From Corynebacterium sp. (GTDB taxonomy: Bacteria; Actinomycetota; Actinomycetes; Mycobacteriales; Mycobacteriaceae): a stretch of 64,000 nt of DNA. The stretch covers positions 186,001 through 250,000 of the forward strand of contig NZ_JAUNLP010000001.1 of NCBI RefSeq assembly GCF_030532195.1. The letters run 5' to 3'. The notes beneath the pieces were generated by a model. The model made no database searches. It was given only the letters and a program-made list of their open reading frames with translations, and was not told where the DNA came from. The stretch's first letter is position 1; every line of letters begins with the position of its first letter. Made by a program: the position numbers and the translations under genes. Shown in pieces: positions 29,081-40,271 of the stretch.

Positions 29081-29553
29081 AGTGTGCTGCTCACCCTTCT
29101 CAGTGCCATTGTGTAGCCATCAGTTCCACAACCGACGATAACGCCGGCCGCCAGTGGTGACAGGTAGGAGTGGTGACGGAACTCTTCGCGGGCATGAATA
29201 TTTGAGATGTGTACCTCGTGGAAACCGGCTCCATCGGAGACCTCCGCAAGAGCGTCACGGAGTGCGACCGACGTATGAGTCAAGCCACCTGGGTTGATAA
29301 TCACTGGCCATCCGTAATCAGCGGCCTCATGAACCCACTCGATCAACTGACCTTCATAGTTGGACTGGCGGCAGTCGACGACAACGCCGAGGTTCTTTGC
29401 CAAAGATTCCAGCTCGGCCTCGACATCCGCCAATGTGGTGGAGCCGTAGATGTCCGGCTGGCGCTTGCCCAGGCGGTCGAGATTGGGACCGTTGAGCACC
29501 AGTACGGTGGGTGCTACTGAGGTTGGTTCTGTAGCTGCGCGAAGAGTGGTCAT
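29077..29553 (-). CDS. aroQ: 3-dehydroquinate dehydratase, type II
   Basis: Third shikimate-pathway step. Type II motifs are clear in 158 residues: [18 protein letters not shown] (active-site Arg and Tyr), [31 protein letters not shown] and [17 protein letters not shown] (catalytic His). The ATG overlaps the aroB stop (ATGA), and its own stop overlaps the pepQ start, giving tight coupling aroB-aroQ-pepQ. Confidence 0.97.
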   Translation of the reverse strand: MTTLRAATEPTSVAPTVLVLNGPNLDRLGKRQPDIYGSTTLADVEAELESLAKNLGVVVDCRQSNYEGQLIEWVHEAADYGWPVIINPGGLTHTSVALRDALAEVSDGAGFHEVHISNIHAREEFRHHSYLSPLAAGVIVGCGTDGYTMALRRVSSTL

Positions 29554-30659
29554 GAGCGTGCGGACTCCTCTGATGCCTCGCGGCCATTGCTGCAGACCAG
29601 GTCGTAGGCCTGCTCGAGTTCAGTAATCTCTGGGCCTTCCAAGCGTGCGGTCTTGCCGGGTGCTTCCAAAATCACGAATCGAATGGCACCTTCACGGTTC
29701 TTCTTGTCCCTTGTCATGGCATCGTAGAGCTCCGAGAAGCGGTTTGCCTGATAGGTGGTTGGCAGACCAATCGACTCGAGAATTGCGCGGTGACGATCCA
29801 CCAGAGGCTGATCGATGTGACCGGTGATCTTGGCCAGTTCAGCGACGAAAATCATGCCCACGGCCACTGCGTGACCATGGCGCCAGCGGTAGTTTTCAAA
29901 GTGCTCAATGGCATGCCCAAAGGTGTGGCCGTAATTGAGAATTTCGCGCAGGCCAGACTCCTTGAGATCCTCTGCCACAACACGCGCCTTGACTGCGATA
30001 GCGCGCTCCACCAGTTCCGGCAGATCGCCATCAACATCGAGGCATGCAGCCGGGTTAGCCTCGTAGAGGTCCAAGATCTTGGTGTCGGCGATGAAGCCGG
30101 CCTTAATAATCTCGGCCGAACCCGCAATGAGTTCTGCTTTCGGCAGCGTGCGCAGAACGTCGAGATCGCAGAAAACTGCGGTGGGCTCGTGGAATGCGCC
30201 GACCAGGTTCTTGCCTGCCGCAGTGTTGATGCCAGTCTTGCCGCCTACGGCAGCATCGACCATGCCAAGCAAGGTGGTTGGCACCTGGATGACCTTCACA
30301 CCGCGCATCCAGGTGGCGGCAACAAAACCACCGAAGTCCGTGGCGGCGCCACCTCCGATTGCAATAACCGCGTCGCGGCGGCCAAGGCCGCGCTCACCGA
30401 ACGTGTCCCAGACGGTTTCGGCGACGGTAAGTGTCTTGCCCTCTTCGGCATCCGGAATCTGAATGCTAAAGGCATCCAAGCCCTTGTCCTCTAGCGCCTT
30501 GATTACGCCAAAAGCCAGCTCTTGGACACTGCCCTGATGAATCACGGCAACCTGCGAAGCAAACGTCGCCGCTTCTGCAATCTGTTCGGTCAGGCCGTGT
30601 CCCATGGTCACTGTGTAGGGCGAGGGTCCGTCAACGCGGATAGTGCGGGTGGAGTTCAT
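29550..30659 (-). CDS. aroB: 3-dehydroquinate synthase
   Basis: Forms 3-dehydroquinate from DAHP with NAD and a divalent metal. It has [57 protein letters not shown] and the metal-binding [11 protein letters not shown]. The frame is open to 30710; the ATG at 30659 (MNSTRTIRV) has AGGGG seven bases upstream and gives 369 residues, a typical size. An intrinsic terminator separates it from aroK. Confidence 0.96.
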   Translation of the reverse strand: MNSTRTIRVDGPSPYTVTMGHGLTEQIAEAATFASQVAVIHQGSVQELAFGVIKALEDKGLDAFSIQIPDAEEGKTLTVAETVWDTFGERGLGRRDAVIAIGGGAATDFGGFVAATWMRGVKVIQVPTTLLGMVDAAVGGKTGINTAAGKNLVGAFHEPTAVFCDLDVLRTLPKAELIAGSAEIIKAGFIADTKILDLYEANPAACLDVDGDLPELVERAIAVKARVVAEDLKESGLREILNYGHTFGHAIEHFENYRWRHGHAVAVGMIFVAELAKITGHIDQPLVDRHRAILESIGLPTTYQANRFSELYDAMTRDKKNREGAIRFVILEAPGKTARLEGPEITELEQAYDLVCSNGREASEESARS

Positions 30660-30690
30660 TGTCAGCCCCTGTCGTAAGTTACGTGTAATG

Positions 30691-30721
30691 AAAATATAAA
30701 ACGCCTGCACAGGCAGGCGTT
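30691..30721 (-). terminator. Intrinsic terminator between aroK and aroB
   Basis: A perfect 9-bp stem, AACGCCTGC (30700-30708) with GCAGGCGTT (30713-30721), has a 4-base loop and on the minus strand runs into TTTTATATTTT. It starts nine bases after the aroK stop and stands 32 bases before the aroB start, within an otherwise tight aro operon. Confidence 0.85.
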
Positions 30722-30729
30722 ATTAGTGA

Positions 30730-31254
30730 TTAAGCGTCGTCATCGCCCGCTTCATCGAGGTAGCTTAGGACTTCTGCTACCACGCGTTGTGGGGATCGCT
30801 CGTCCGAGCGCACCTTGAAGCTGGCTACTTCTTCGTAGTAAGCGCGCCGTGACTCATACAGTGCGCGGTAGTGAGCCTCTGGGTCTTCGGCCTGCAAAAC
30901 AGGACGGGTGTTGTTGCCTGATGTGCGACGGACTCCCTCGGCAATACTGATTTCCAGGTAGACCACGTTATGCTCAGCCAAACGCTGTCTGGTCACCGGG
31001 GAAATAACGGCGCCGCCACCGAGCGAAACAATTCCCTCATGTGTCAGAGCTTCCGCCACAACTTCTTCCTCGAGTCGACGAAACTCGGGCTCGCCGAGCT
31101 CAGAGAAAACCTCACCACAGGGTTTTCCCATGCGTTGCTCAATCATTTCGTCAGTATCTGTCAAAGCCGTGCTCAGTGCGCGTGACAGCCGACGCGCAAT
31201 GGTCGACTTTCCGGCTCCGGGAGGTCCCACCAGGACAATTGTTGGAACAGACAT
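30730..31254 (-). CDS. aroK: Shikimate kinase
   Basis: Phosphorylates shikimate with ATP. The P-loop VGPPGAGKST near 9, the shikimate-binding DTDEMIE, FRRLEEE, the SLGGGAV loop and the lid Arg in NNTRPVL are all present. It has 174 residues with a short acidic C-terminus. It follows aroC by 38 bases and its transcript meets a terminator immediately after the stop. Confidence 0.96.
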   Translation of the reverse strand: MSVPTIVLVGPPGAGKSTIARRLSRALSTALTDTDEMIEQRMGKPCGEVFSELGEPEFRRLEEEVVAEALTHEGIVSLGGGAVISPVTRQRLAEHNVVYLEISIAEGVRRTSGNNTRPVLQAEDPEAHYRALYESRRAYYEEVASFKVRSDERSPQRVVAEVLSYLDEAGDDDA

Positions 31255-31292
31255 TCCCCTCGTATTACCCTTCTACGTTTTAAGCAGTCACG

Positions 31293-32480
31293 CTAGTTCC
31301 AAGTAAGGCGGCGTCGGGTCTGCTCCAGGTAGCCCTCAACGTTACGCTTTGTTTCCTCGAGGCTATCGCCACCGAACTTCTCCATCACGGCGCGCGCCAG
31401 TACAAGTGCGACCATGGCCTCAGCCACAACAGCACCTGCAGGCACTGCCACAACATCAGAACGCTGGTGGATAGCGGTCGCGGCTTCACCACTTGCCATG
31501 TCGACGGTCTTCAGTGCACGCGGTACCGTCGATATCGGCTTCATCGCGGCACGGACAACCAATGGCTGCGCATTGGTCATACCACCTTCAAGACCACCTG
31601 CACGGTTGGTCTCGCGGTCCACGCCATCTTCAGTGCGCACCATTTCGTCATGGGCTTCGGTGCCACGACGACGTGCCTCTTCAAAGCCATCCCCGATCTC
31701 GACGCCCTTGACCGACTGAATGCCCATCAGCGCGGCGGCGAGCTGAGAATCCAGGCGAGCGTCACCGGAGATATGCGATCCCAACCCAACGGGCAGGCCG
31801 TGGACAACGACCTCAACAATGCCGCCGAGGGTATCGCCCTGCTTCTTTGCAGTCTTGATTTCCTCGATCATGGACTCTTCGGCCGCAGCGGAAAATGCCC
31901 GTACCGGAGAGGCATCGATGGCGTCCAGGTCATCGATAGTCGGCAGTGGGCCTTCGTAGGGCTCCGAACGGCCGATAGAAACTACGTGGCTGACAACCTC
32001 CACGCCAAGGGTCTCGCGCAAGATCGAGCGAGCCACCACAGCAGCTGCCACACGAGCAGCGGTCTCACGCGCCGATGAGCGTTCCAGAATATTGCGCGCA
32101 TCGGTGTGGTTGTACTTGCACATACCGTTGAAGTCAGCGTGCCCCGGGCGCGGACGCGTCAGAGTCGCACCGCGGGCGGTCTCCAACGCTTCCGGATCAA
32201 CTGGATCCGGACTCATGACCTCAGTCCACTTTGGCCACTCAGTGTTGCCAATCATGATTCCGATTGGCGACCCCAGGGTTTCACCATGTCGGATGCCGGT
32301 CAGCAGGGTGACCTCATCAGCTTCAAACTTCATTCGCGCGCCACGGCCATAGCCCAGACGACGGCGCGCGAGGTGACGTGAAACTTCTTCTGTAGTGATG
32401 GGAAGCCCAGCGGGAGCGCCTTCAACGAGTGCAATCAGCGCTTTGCCGTGAGATTCACCGGCGGTAGTCCAACGAAGCAT
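31293..32480 (-). CDS. aroC: Chorismate synthase
   Basis: Converts EPSP to chorismate with reduced FMN. Signatures include [72 protein letters not shown] and [15 protein letters not shown]. The frame extends upstream to 32591, but family starts align with the ATG at 32480 (395 residues). An ATG three codons earlier (32489) is slightly better placed to a weak AGG. Neither has a strong Shine-Dalgarno. Confidence 0.95.
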   Translation of the reverse strand: MLRWTTAGESHGKALIALVEGAPAGLPITTEEVSRHLARRRLGYGRGARMKFEADEVTLLTGIRHGETLGSPIGIMIGNTEWPKWTEVMSPDPVDPEALETARGATLTRPRPGHADFNGMCKYNHTDARNILERSSARETAARVAAAVVARSILRETLGVEVVSHVVSIGRSEPYEGPLPTIDDLDAIDASPVRAFSAAAEESMIEEIKTAKKQGDTLGGIVEVVVHGLPVGLGSHISGDARLDSQLAAALMGIQSVKGVEIGDGFEEARRRGTEAHDEMVRTEDGVDRETNRAGGLEGGMTNAQPLVVRAAMKPISTVPRALKTVDMASGEAATAIHQRSDVVAVPAGAVVAEAMVALVLARAVMEKFGGDSLEETKRNVEGYLEQTRRRLTWN

Positions 32481-32591
32481 AGATATCATAATGTCACGTT
32501 TGCCTGCCTCAGTGTGTAATAGGGGGCACTCAAACAATAAATATGTCTCGTATTTCTCGCAGCTTGTCGGCCACACCGCGCCCGCTGACAA

Positions 32592-33152
32592 CTACCCGGC
32601 AGCAATTGCCCACACCACCGCTACCGATGCCATCATCGCCGGGCCGTGCGCAATTGTCTTTCGACGCATCGCATCTATACGCGCTTGACGACGGCCCCCT
32701 GGCCCGGCCAGCAAAGAACTAGCGACGGCCACTACGAGCGTAAAAACCGCCGCCAGCACCACTGCGCAACATGTCCAAATTGCGGTCGCAGCTGGGGCAC
32801 CAACAATAAGCCCAATTCCGCCGCCGAGCAGCGCAGCTAATTTTACGTCACCAGCGCCAATTGCTGTGGGCGATAACATAAACGGCAAAAAATAGATGGA
32901 AAACCACAGCACACTACCCAACGCCATAGGCATTACAGTGGCCATAACCAATGCGGTGTCGATGCCCGCCGATGTTGGGTAAGCCGCATTGGCAGGTACA
33001 GCGACAACTCCAATGAAAGCGCCGATAAAGAGAAGTGCTGCACCGCATGCGAGCCACCAATTGGGGAGCCGTCGATAAGCGAAATCGAGCCAACAGCCGT
33101 GTATGCCCCAAATAACGGCGCCGATATGTAGAGCGCCTATTCCCCACCCCAT
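32592..33152 (-). CDS. Prepilin peptidase-like A24 aspartyl protease
   Basis: The 186-residue membrane protein resembles short type IV prepilin peptidases (TadV/PilD catalytic part). The two catalytic Asp lie in CWLDFAYRRLPNWW near 22 and in the GAGDVKL motif near 100. About five to six hydrophobic helices are seen. The N-terminal methylase zinc domain is lacking, as in TadV-type enzymes. It sits between aroE and aroC, a location shared by actinobacteria. No pilin genes are in the window. The ATG at 33152 has no Shine-Dalgarno and follows a hairpin directly, so the start is uncertain. Confidence 0.82.
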   Translation of the reverse strand: MGWGIGALHIGAVIWGIHGCWLDFAYRRLPNWWLACGAALLFIGAFIGVVAVPANAAYPTSAGIDTALVMATVMPMALGSVLWFSIYFLPFMLSPTAIGAGDVKLAALLGGGIGLIVGAPAATAIWTCCAVVLAAVFTLVVAVASSLLAGPGGRRQARIDAMRRKTIAHGPAMMASVAVVWAIAAG

Positions 33153-33176
33153 AAAACCGGCATTTTATCCGGTTTT
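33153..33176 (-). terminator. Inverted repeat after aroE, abutting the peptidase start
   Basis: A perfect 8-bp stem AAAACCGG/CCGGTTTT with an 8-base loop ends exactly at the ATG of the prepilin peptidase. It may be a weak terminator after aroE or may mask the start. TAAAAT in its loop (minus strand) could be a -10 box for a leaderless transcript. Confidence 0.45.
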
Positions 33177-33193
33177 GTACCCGTTAGCAGTTT

Positions 33194-34009
33194 TTACAAT
33201 GGCAGTGCTGCCCTCATGGCTTCGACATCGGGAGTGCGGCCGGTGAATTGTTCAAACTGTCCGACTGCCTGATGGAGCAACATCGACAGGCCTCCGACGA
33301 CCTGCGAGCCACGGCGCTCGGCGGCACTTACAAGCGGTGTCGGCCATGGGTCATAAATGACATCCAGAATTTTCGGAGCGCGCGCCAGGTAACCGGCGAC
33401 TGATTCAATCGCGACGGAGGGCACGGTAGAGACCAGTACATCGGCGTTGCCGGCAATGTCCGCGAGATTTGGGGCATCAAAAGTGACCCACGCAAACTCC
33501 ATCCCCAAAGCCGCAGCCAATGGTTCAATGTCGTATGCGCGCTTAGAGCGGGCCACCACAGTGACATGCTTTACACCGAGCTGAGACAGCGCCCAAAGAG
33601 CCGGCCGCGCCGTACCACCAGCGCCCACCACTATGGCCCGACCGCGCGGGGCATCCACGCAGTCAATCTCTCGCAATGCACCCAAAACACCATCGCCATC
33701 GGTGTTGTCGGCAAACCAGCCGGAGTCCGTGCGAACCAATGTGTTGGCTGAGCCAATAAGCGTTGCTCGGTCGCTGACTTCATCCGCGAAGTCCAGCGCT
33801 GCGAACTTGCCGGGCATCGTCACCGAAAACCCCTTGAAGCTGGAGTCTGCGTTACCCACTACGTCGGCAAGCGCTTCGGCGTCGCACCGAATGCGGTCGT
33901 AGTGCCAATCGTCCATCCCCGCCGCGCGGTAGGCGGCGTTATGAATTGCCGGTGAGTAGGAGTGCTCGATTGGATCTCCGAGCACAGCGGCGCGATGGGT
34001 AATGGACAT
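33194..34009 (-). CDS. aroE: Shikimate dehydrogenase
   Basis: Reduces 3-dehydroshikimate with NADPH. It has the substrate-binding HSYSPAIHNAAY, the catalytic Lys in SVTMPGKFAALDF, NTDGDGVLGAL and the Rossmann loop VVGAGGTARPALWAL followed by ARSK, plus the C-terminal DVIYDPWPTPL and GGLSMLLHQA. 271 residues is normal. It starts 32 bases after the mltG stop. Confidence 0.96.
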   Translation of the reverse strand: MSITHRAAVLGDPIEHSYSPAIHNAAYRAAGMDDWHYDRIRCDAEALADVVGNADSSFKGFSVTMPGKFAALDFADEVSDRATLIGSANTLVRTDSGWFADNTDGDGVLGALREIDCVDAPRGRAIVVGAGGTARPALWALSQLGVKHVTVVARSKRAYDIEPLAAALGMEFAWVTFDAPNLADIAGNADVLVSTVPSVAIESVAGYLARAPKILDVIYDPWPTPLVSAAERRGSQVVGGLSMLLHQAVGQFEQFTGRTPDVEAMRAALPL

Positions 34010-34040
34010 TGGCTTCCCTCTCAGCTACAGGCAGTGGCGA

Positions 34041-35267
34041 CTAGCGGTTGGAATCCAGCACGCCGTTTTCACGCGACTCGGCAATCGCCTGGTCGTGTTC
34101 TTCGAAGGTGGTGCTAAATACCGTGCGGCCGTCCTTATCCACGGTGACGAAGTACAGCCAGGTACCGTCAGCCGGGTTCTCCATCGCCTTAATTGCCTCA
34201 ATGGAAGGCGAGGCAATCGGCGTATCCGGCAGGCCCTCCTTGGCGTAGGTGTTCCACGGGGTCACGCGGGCGCGATCTTCATCCGTCGTTGCAATCTCCT
34301 GATCCGGAAGATCGTAGTTGACTGTGGAGTCGAACTGCAGCTGCATATCCTCATCCAGGCGGTTGAGGATTACGCGGGCAACCTTGTCGAAGTCGCCATC
34401 CGGAGACTCCATCTGAATCAGGGATGCAGCGGTGATGAGCTCATACGGCGACAGCCCGACACTCTCTGCCGACGAGACCAAACCGGTGTCCTCGTAGTTC
34501 TTTACGGATTCCTTGACAAGCTTGGCAATCATTTCCTGTGCCGACAGCTGAGGGTCCAGGTGGTGAATACCAGGGGTAATCAATCCCTCGAGGCGGCGCG
34601 GGTCATTTCCACGAGCCGACACTGCGGCCCGCGCCCACTCCGGGACACCGAGTGCATCCAGGTCGGCTTCACCGGCAGCCTTTTCCAAATCTGCCTTGGA
34701 AACGCATTGATTGTCTTCCACGCAAGATGCCTCAGAAACGAGCGTAAAAATGCCCTTACGGACGTCCGAGGACGAGACAATGCGGGTGTCGGCGAATCGT
34801 GCACCAGTCGGGATGTCCACAGTGCCAATCTGGTTTTCGACATCCAGAAGTGCTGCCACCGCATCATCGGCGGACATGCGCTCCTGGAGGCGGTAGAAAC
34901 CTGGCTGCAATTCGCTGGAATGAGTATTTTCGTTCGCGGCTTCGATGAAAGCCTGAGAAGATTTCACCACGTCACGCTCAACGAGCTTGTTCGACAAATC
35001 CGTCAGTGACGTGCCATCAGCAACCTCAACGACTGTAACCGGTCCCATGGCGTTGCCATCGTAGTCGTCCACGATGCCACCTCGTTTCCAGACAAGTCCG
35101 ATAACGGCGACGATTAATACGCACAGCACGATTGAGGTGACATTGATTGCCAAAGCCGTTTGCCGGTGACGAACTCTAGGCTTTGCACCACCGCTACGAG
35201 CACGAGCGCGGGTGGGGTTCGTTCCGCTGCTCTCAGTGCGGCGCGCAGTCTGCGCGTCTTTACTCAT
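34041..35267 (-). CDS. mltG: Endolytic murein transglycosylase MltG (YceG-like)
   Basis: Membrane-anchored lytic transglycosylase that cuts nascent glycan strands. It has a basic cytoplasmic N-terminus (1-37), one helix at about 38-60, a LysM-like region (VTVVEVADGTSLTDLSNKL) and the catalytic domain with ITAASLIQMESPDGDFDKVARVILNRL (Glu of MES is the likely acid), then NYDLPDQEI, TPWNTYAKEGLPDTPIASPS and LYFVTVDKDGRTVFSTTFEEH. The ATG at 35267 has GAGGAG upstream. Confidence 0.94.
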   Translation of the reverse strand: MSKDAQTARRTESSGTNPTRARARSGGAKPRVRHRQTALAINVTSIVLCVLIVAVIGLVWKRGGIVDDYDGNAMGPVTVVEVADGTSLTDLSNKLVERDVVKSSQAFIEAANENTHSSELQPGFYRLQERMSADDAVAALLDVENQIGTVDIPTGARFADTRIVSSSDVRKGIFTLVSEASCVEDNQCVSKADLEKAAGEADLDALGVPEWARAAVSARGNDPRRLEGLITPGIHHLDPQLSAQEMIAKLVKESVKNYEDTGLVSSAESVGLSPYELITAASLIQMESPDGDFDKVARVILNRLDEDMQLQFDSTVNYDLPDQEIATTDEDRARVTPWNTYAKEGLPDTPIASPSIEAIKAMENPADGTWLYFVTVDKDGRTVFSTTFEEHDQAIAESRENGVLDSNR

Positions 35268-35427
35268 CTATAAACTCCTCGGACGCGAACGTGCCCCGCA
35301 CAATAGCCCGGAACTATTGCGTGCAGACTTCGGTGGAGATTGTCACAGAAATCCACAAAGCGGAAACAAATTCACCATTACTCATAACCGCAGCCCTCAT
35401 ACGCGCTAGACGTAGTTAGGCATTACA

Positions 35428-35456
35428 CACTTAATAATTGCGCAAAACAGGCTCAA
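35428..35456 (-). promoter_or_regulatory. Candidate mltG-aroE promoter
   Basis: In the 221-base ruvX-mltG gap, TTGAGC (35456-35451) and TAAGTG (35433-35428) stand 17 bases apart on the minus strand. No terminator is seen in the gap. Confidence 0.35.
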
Positions 35457-35488
35457 TTGTCACCTTTTGGTAACTTTGGCGTGTTCAC

Positions 35489-35989
35489 CTAACCCTGTTC
35501 TTTAAGCGCCTTATTGCGTCGATCAAGCCACGACTGCAAAATCTCGACGGCAGCGGCTTGGTCGATAACCTTCCGTCCGGACTTCACATCAATGCCTGCG
35601 TCATGCAGACGAGACTGCGCCATAACGGTGGTCATGCGCTCGTCTGCGTAGTGCACAACGACATCGTCGCCCAAGCGCCGCTTGAGCCGAAAGCCAACGT
35701 CAGTGGCTTTTCGAGCCGACGTCCCAAAAGATCCGTCAAGCATGAGCGGCATGCCAACGACGATTTCAACAACCTCGTATTCGGTTGCCAACTCCACCAG
35801 TCGATCAATGTCCGGGCCGTCAGGATCCTTGCGCCCTGTAGCCCGCGCCACTGTTTCTACCGGAGTTGCCAGGATGCAATAGGGATCTGACACGGCCACA
35901 CCGACGCGGACATCACCGACATCGATACCGAGCCTTCTCCCCCGACCGGGGTCATCCATTCCGGGGATATCAATCCAAGGCTTCGCCAT
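35489..35989 (-). CDS. ruvX: Holliday junction resolvase-like protein YqgF
   Basis: RNase H-fold protein involved in 16S rRNA 5' processing and possibly junction resolution. The first acidic motif is [18 protein letters not shown], followed by [29 protein letters not shown] and [18 protein letters not shown]. 166 residues is normal. It lies 18 bases after alaS, the conserved alaS-ruvX-mltG-aroE order. Confidence 0.94.
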   Translation of the reverse strand: MAKPWIDIPGMDDPGRGRRLGIDVGDVRVGVAVSDPYCILATPVETVARATGRKDPDGPDIDRLVELATEYEVVEIVVGMPLMLDGSFGTSARKATDVGFRLKRRLGDDVVVHYADERMTTVMAQSRLHDAGIDVKSGRKVIDQAAAVEILQSWLDRRNKALKEQG

Positions 35990-36007
35990 TGCTGCCGCTC
36001 CTGTGAC

Positions 36008-38665
36008 TTACTGCAACTCGTTTTCGACTGCAGCCAGCGCTGCGTCGATACCGGAGGCGTCCGAACCGGAACCCTGAGCCATAGCTGGCTTTCCGCCGCC
36101 CTTGCCGCCGACCTTGGCGCCCATGAGCTTGACCAGGTCGCCAGCCTTGATGCCACGGTCAACAGCCTGCTCGGAAACCGAGACCACAAACGGGACCTTG
36201 GCACCGGCGTCGGAGATAAGCGCAATGACGCTCGGACGATCAGCAAGACGCTTCGACAGGTCGTTAGCCAGCGAGCGGATATCCTTCATCTCCGTGCCGT
36301 CGGGAAGCTTCAGGCCGAGGTAAGTGACATCGCCAATCGTGCGTGCGGACTCCAGGTGAGATGCCGCGTTGGCCAGCAGCTGGCTCGCCTTGTAGTCAGC
36401 CAGCTGCTTCTCGGTAGCCTTGAGCTTTTCAGCCAGCGCTGCGATGCGATCTGGCAGCTCGGCCGACGGAGCCTTGAACTCAGTGGCCAGGCGCTCGGCC
36501 AACAGTCGCTCAGTGGACAGGTAGCGGAAGGAATCCATACCCGAGTAAGCCTCGATGCGGCGCACACCGGAGCCGACGGAGGACTCACCAAGCACTGCCA
36601 CCGGACCAATCTGCGAAGAGTGCGATACGTGAGTACCACCGCACAGCTCGATCGAGAACGGTCCACCGATTTCAACGACGCGGACAATATCGCCGTAGTT
36701 TTCGTTGAACAGAGCCATAGCACCGGTGGCCTTGGCTTCCTCCAACGGCATTTCGGCGGTGTTGACAGCCCAGTCGTTGTCCACGGCCTCGTTTGTGATC
36801 TGCTCAATCTGGCGCAGCTGATCAGGTGTGAGCTGCTCGCCATACTTGAAGTCAAAGCGCAGGTAGCCCGGCTTATTCATAGAGCCAGCCTGGGTTGCAG
36901 TATCGCCGAGAACCTGGCGCAGAGCTGCGTGGATAAGGTGCGTTGCCGTGTGAGCCTGGCGAGCTCCATGGCGCCACTGCTCATCCACAAGCGCCTCAGC
37001 GGAGACGCCTGGGGTGAATTCACCGGCGGTGACAATGCCCTTGTGCAGCCAGAGCTTCTTGCCGACCTTCTGCACGTCGTTGACGTGGACAACAGCGCCG
37101 GAATCGGTGACGATACGTCCGCGGTCAGCCAGCTGGCCGCCGGCCTCAGCGTAGAGCGGAGTGCGGTCAAGAATGACCTCAATCTCATCGCCCTCGGCAG
37201 CAAATGCCTGCTTTTCGCCACCGGCAACGATGCCGAGAATCGTGGCTTCGTCTGCCAAGCGGTCATAGCCGGTAAACGACGTCGGATGCTCGTCGAGGAA
37301 CTCGCGGTAGACGTGCAGGTCCGTGTGGGACTGCTTCTTAGCCTGGCTATCGGCCTTAGCGCGGGCCTTCTGCTCTGCCATCTCGCGATCGAATTCCTCG
37401 CGGTCGATGGTTAGCCCCGCTTCCTCGGCCATCTCGATGGTCAGGTCGATTGGGAAGCCGTGGGTGTCGTGCAGGGTGAAGGCATCGTGACCGGACAGGA
37501 CAGTCTTACCCTCGGCCTTAGCCTTGGAAGCCGCCCGAGAGAACAGCTCTTCACCAGCGGAAAGAGTCTTGGTGAATGCCTTCTCCTCAGCAACTGCAAC
37601 GCGGCGGATGCGGTTCCAGTTCTCAGCGATTTCCGGGTAGGACGGCGTCATGGTCTCGGCAGCGACACCGATCAGCTTCTCCAGAACCGGGCCCTTGGCG
37701 CCCAGCAGGCGAGCCGAGCGGATAATGCGACGGAGCAGACGACGCAGAATGTAGCCGCGGTCGGAGTTCGACGGGGTGACACCGTTGAGCATCAGCATCA
37801 GGCCAGTACGGCTGTGGTCAGCAATAACGCGGAAGCGAATATCGTCCTGCTGGTTCGAGTTGTACTTCGAACCGGTCAGCTTTTCCGCTTCGTCGATAAC
37901 CGGACGCAGCAGATCGGTCTCGTAGACATTGTCGACTCCCTGCAGCAGGAATGCCACGCGCTCAATGCCCATACCGGTATCGATGTTCTTCTTCGGCAGC
38001 GGGCCCAGAATCTCAAAGGAGTCCTTTCCCGTACCCTCGCCGCGCTCATTCTGCATGAACACGAGATTCCAAATCTCGATGTAACGATCCTCGTCGGCCT
38101 CCGGGCCGCCCTCAGCACCGTATTCTGGGCCGCGGTCGTAGAAAATCTCCGAGCACGGGCCGCACGGACCGGGAACGCCCATGGACCAGTAATTGTCGGC
38201 CATGCCACGACGCTGAATGCGCTCTTCCGGCACCCCGACCTTGTTGTGCCAAATATCGTGAGCCTCATCGTCGTCGAGGTAGACGGTCACCCACAGTTTC
38301 TCGGCCGGGATACCGTAACCGCCGTCTTCCACGGAGCTAGTCAGCAGGCTCCAAGCGTGGGTAATGGCACCTTCCTTGAAGTAATCGCCGAAGGAGAAGT
38401 TACCCGCCATCTGGAAGAAGGTGTTGTGGCGAGTAGTAATGCCGACTTCCTCAATATCCAGGGTGCGCACGCACTTCTGAATGGACGTAGCGGTGGAAAA
38501 CTCCGGAGTCTCGTTGCCGAGGAAGTATGGCTTGAACGGCACCATGCCGGCGTTGACGAACAACAGGTTCGGATCATCCAAAACCAGGGAGGCACTGGGG
38601 ACCTCGGTGTGTCCCGCCTTGACGAAATGCTGGATAAAGCGATTTCGAATCTCATGAGTCTGCAC
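36008..38665 (-). CDS. alaS: Alanyl-tRNA synthetase
   Basis: Charges tRNA-Ala. The class II catalytic domain (about 1-260) includes [34 protein letters not shown] and [13 protein letters not shown]. The editing domain (about 560-720) has the zinc ligands [12 protein letters not shown] and [13 protein letters not shown], and the C-Ala dimerisation domain ends the 885-residue protein with a Gly-rich [13 protein letters not shown]. The GTG at 38665 has GAGGAAT upstream. Confidence 0.98.
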   Translation of the reverse strand: MQTHEIRNRFIQHFVKAGHTEVPSASLVLDDPNLLFVNAGMVPFKPYFLGNETPEFSTATSIQKCVRTLDIEEVGITTRHNTFFQMAGNFSFGDYFKEGAITHAWSLLTSSVEDGGYGIPAEKLWVTVYLDDDEAHDIWHNKVGVPEERIQRRGMADNYWSMGVPGPCGPCSEIFYDRGPEYGAEGGPEADEDRYIEIWNLVFMQNERGEGTGKDSFEILGPLPKKNIDTGMGIERVAFLLQGVDNVYETDLLRPVIDEAEKLTGSKYNSNQQDDIRFRVIADHSRTGLMLMLNGVTPSNSDRGYILRRLLRRIIRSARLLGAKGPVLEKLIGVAAETMTPSYPEIAENWNRIRRVAVAEEKAFTKTLSAGEELFSRAASKAKAEGKTVLSGHDAFTLHDTHGFPIDLTIEMAEEAGLTIDREEFDREMAEQKARAKADSQAKKQSHTDLHVYREFLDEHPTSFTGYDRLADEATILGIVAGGEKQAFAAEGDEIEVILDRTPLYAEAGGQLADRGRIVTDSGAVVHVNDVQKVGKKLWLHKGIVTAGEFTPGVSAEALVDEQWRHGARQAHTATHLIHAALRQVLGDTATQAGSMNKPGYLRFDFKYGEQLTPDQLRQIEQITNEAVDNDWAVNTAEMPLEEAKATGAMALFNENYGDIVRVVEIGGPFSIELCGGTHVSHSSQIGPVAVLGESSVGSGVRRIEAYSGMDSFRYLSTERLLAERLATEFKAPSAELPDRIAALAEKLKATEKQLADYKASQLLANAASHLESARTIGDVTYLGLKLPDGTEMKDIRSLANDLSKRLADRPSVIALISDAGAKVPFVVSVSEQAVDRGIKAGDLVKLMGAKVGGKGGGKPAMAQGSGSDASGIDAALAAVENELQ

Positions 38666-38811
38666 GGTGTTCTAATTCCTCGTTTCACGTCGAGCGTCCG
38701 AGATGTTTAATACAAAACTAGCAGTCTACCCGCTTAGTTCGAGCAAGTTTAAACCCACCCCGCCGAGTCCGAAGCAATGAGCTTTTCCCCTCGGCACCAC
38801 GCTTGCCACTC

Positions 38812-40266
38812 CTACTTTGCGTTACGACGATTGCCTCTGACAATCCTTCGAATCCGGCCTAGGTAATCCGCCATGCCATTTTCCCGGCCGTGATTGGACG
38901 GAACAAAGTAGTCGGTACCAACAAGCTGGTCCGGTGGGTACTGCTGCGCCACCACCCCCATCGGATCATTGTGGGGATAGACGTAGTCGACCGCATGGCC
39001 CAAGTCCTTGGCACCGCTGTAATGGCCATCGCGCAGGTGCGGCGGCACAGGTCCCGCCTTGCCTTGGCGCACATCTTTGAGAGCCGAATCAATGGCGTTT
39101 ATCACCGAATTCGATTTCGGCGCCGTGGCCAGATGAATTGTCGCCTGCGCCAACGTCAGCCGCGCCTCTGGCATGCCAATCATCGCAACTGCCTGCGCGG
39201 CAGCCACCGCAGTTTGCAGCGCGGTCGGATCAGCCATACCGATGTCCTCGCTTGCCAAAATAATGATGCGCCGAGCAATAAACCGCGGGTCTTCCCCACC
39301 CTCAATCATGCGGGCCAGATAATGCAGCGCAGCATCCACGTCGGAACCTCGCACCGACTTAATAAACGCACTGGTGACATCGTAGTGCTGATCCCCATCG
39401 CGGTCGTATCGAACCACGGCTCGGTTAATAGATGCCGACAACGTCTCCGCGCTGATTGTGCCACCATCAGCGACCGCTTCTGCCGCGGCCTCCAAATAGG
39501 TCAGCGAACGACGAGCATCGCCCGAGGCCAGCGCAATAAGCTGCCCGCGTGCCTCATCCGACATAGCCACACGCCCAGCCAGACCACGTTCATCGACCAA
39601 GGCACGGTCAATAAGCGTGCCGACGGCGTCATCATCCAGCGGATGCAACTGCAAGAGCAACGAGCGGCTGAGCAGCGGGGAAACAACGGAAAACGATGGG
39701 TTTTCCGTCGTTGCTGCCACCAGCAGCACAATGCGGTTTTCCACCGCTCCCAGAAGAGCATCCTGTTGAGTCTTGGAAAAACGATGGACTTCGTCGATGA
39801 AAAGGACCGTCTGGACGCCGTCATTGATCAGTGTGCGACGAGCCGTTTCAATGACAGCGCGAACTTCCTTCACACCAGCATTAAGCGCCGATAGTGCCTC
39901 GAAATGGCGGCCAGTCGCGGAAGAAATCAGGCTGGCTAGAGTCGTCTTTCCCGTCCCGGGTGGGCCAAAGAGAATGACGGAGGTATCACCGCCGCCGTCG
40001 ACAAGCCTGCGAAGTGGCGTGCCTGGGCCGAGCAAGTGATCTTGCCCCACAACCTCATCGAGATTGCGTGGTCGCATCCGCACTGCCAGCGGCGCATGGG
40101 CACCGGGATGAAAATAGGTCTGCGCATCCGAACTGGAGCTATTTCCCACTGCTGAGTTCTTTTTCGCAGCCGAGCTGGGCACCGAAGGCTCGTCGAAAAG
40201 CGCGGGCTCGGAGTCGGCGGAGCTGCGATTTACACCACTCGATGGGACTTGATCCGGGTCCGCCAC
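38812..40266 (-). CDS. rarA: Replication-associated recombination ATPase RarA (MgsA)
   Basis: Clamp-loader-like AAA+ ATPase acting at stalled forks. After a Ser-rich N-terminus come [17 protein letters not shown], Walker [11 protein letters not shown], Walker [10 protein letters not shown], sensor [10 protein letters not shown] and the sensor 2 [12 protein letters not shown], then the tetramerisation and SSB-contact domain with [11 protein letters not shown]. The GTG at 40266 has GAGGAG eight bases upstream and follows the kinase-like stop by five bases; 484 residues. Confidence 0.95.
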   Translation of the reverse strand: MADPDQVPSSGVNRSSADSEPALFDEPSVPSSAAKKNSAVGNSSSSDAQTYFHPGAHAPLAVRMRPRNLDEVVGQDHLLGPGTPLRRLVDGGGDTSVILFGPPGTGKTTLASLISSATGRHFEALSALNAGVKEVRAVIETARRTLINDGVQTVLFIDEVHRFSKTQQDALLGAVENRIVLLVAATTENPSFSVVSPLLSRSLLLQLHPLDDDAVGTLIDRALVDERGLAGRVAMSDEARGQLIALASGDARRSLTYLEAAAEAVADGGTISAETLSASINRAVVRYDRDGDQHYDVTSAFIKSVRGSDVDAALHYLARMIEGGEDPRFIARRIIILASEDIGMADPTALQTAVAAAQAVAMIGMPEARLTLAQATIHLATAPKSNSVINAIDSALKDVRQGKAGPVPPHLRDGHYSGAKDLGHAVDYVYPHNDPMGVVAQQYPPDQLVGTDYFVPSNHGRENGMADYLGRIRRIVRGNRRNAK

Positions 40267-40271
40267 TGCTT

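Noticed and set aside
32490..32591. N-terminal extension of AroC from the upstream in-frame start
   Set aside because: The added residues resemble noncoding sequence and family members begin at [12 protein letters not shown].
38666..38811. T-box leader before alaS
   Set aside because: No T-box sequence (TGGNACCGCG-like) or specifier stem; only a GCCGAG/CTCGGC hairpin that could follow rarA.
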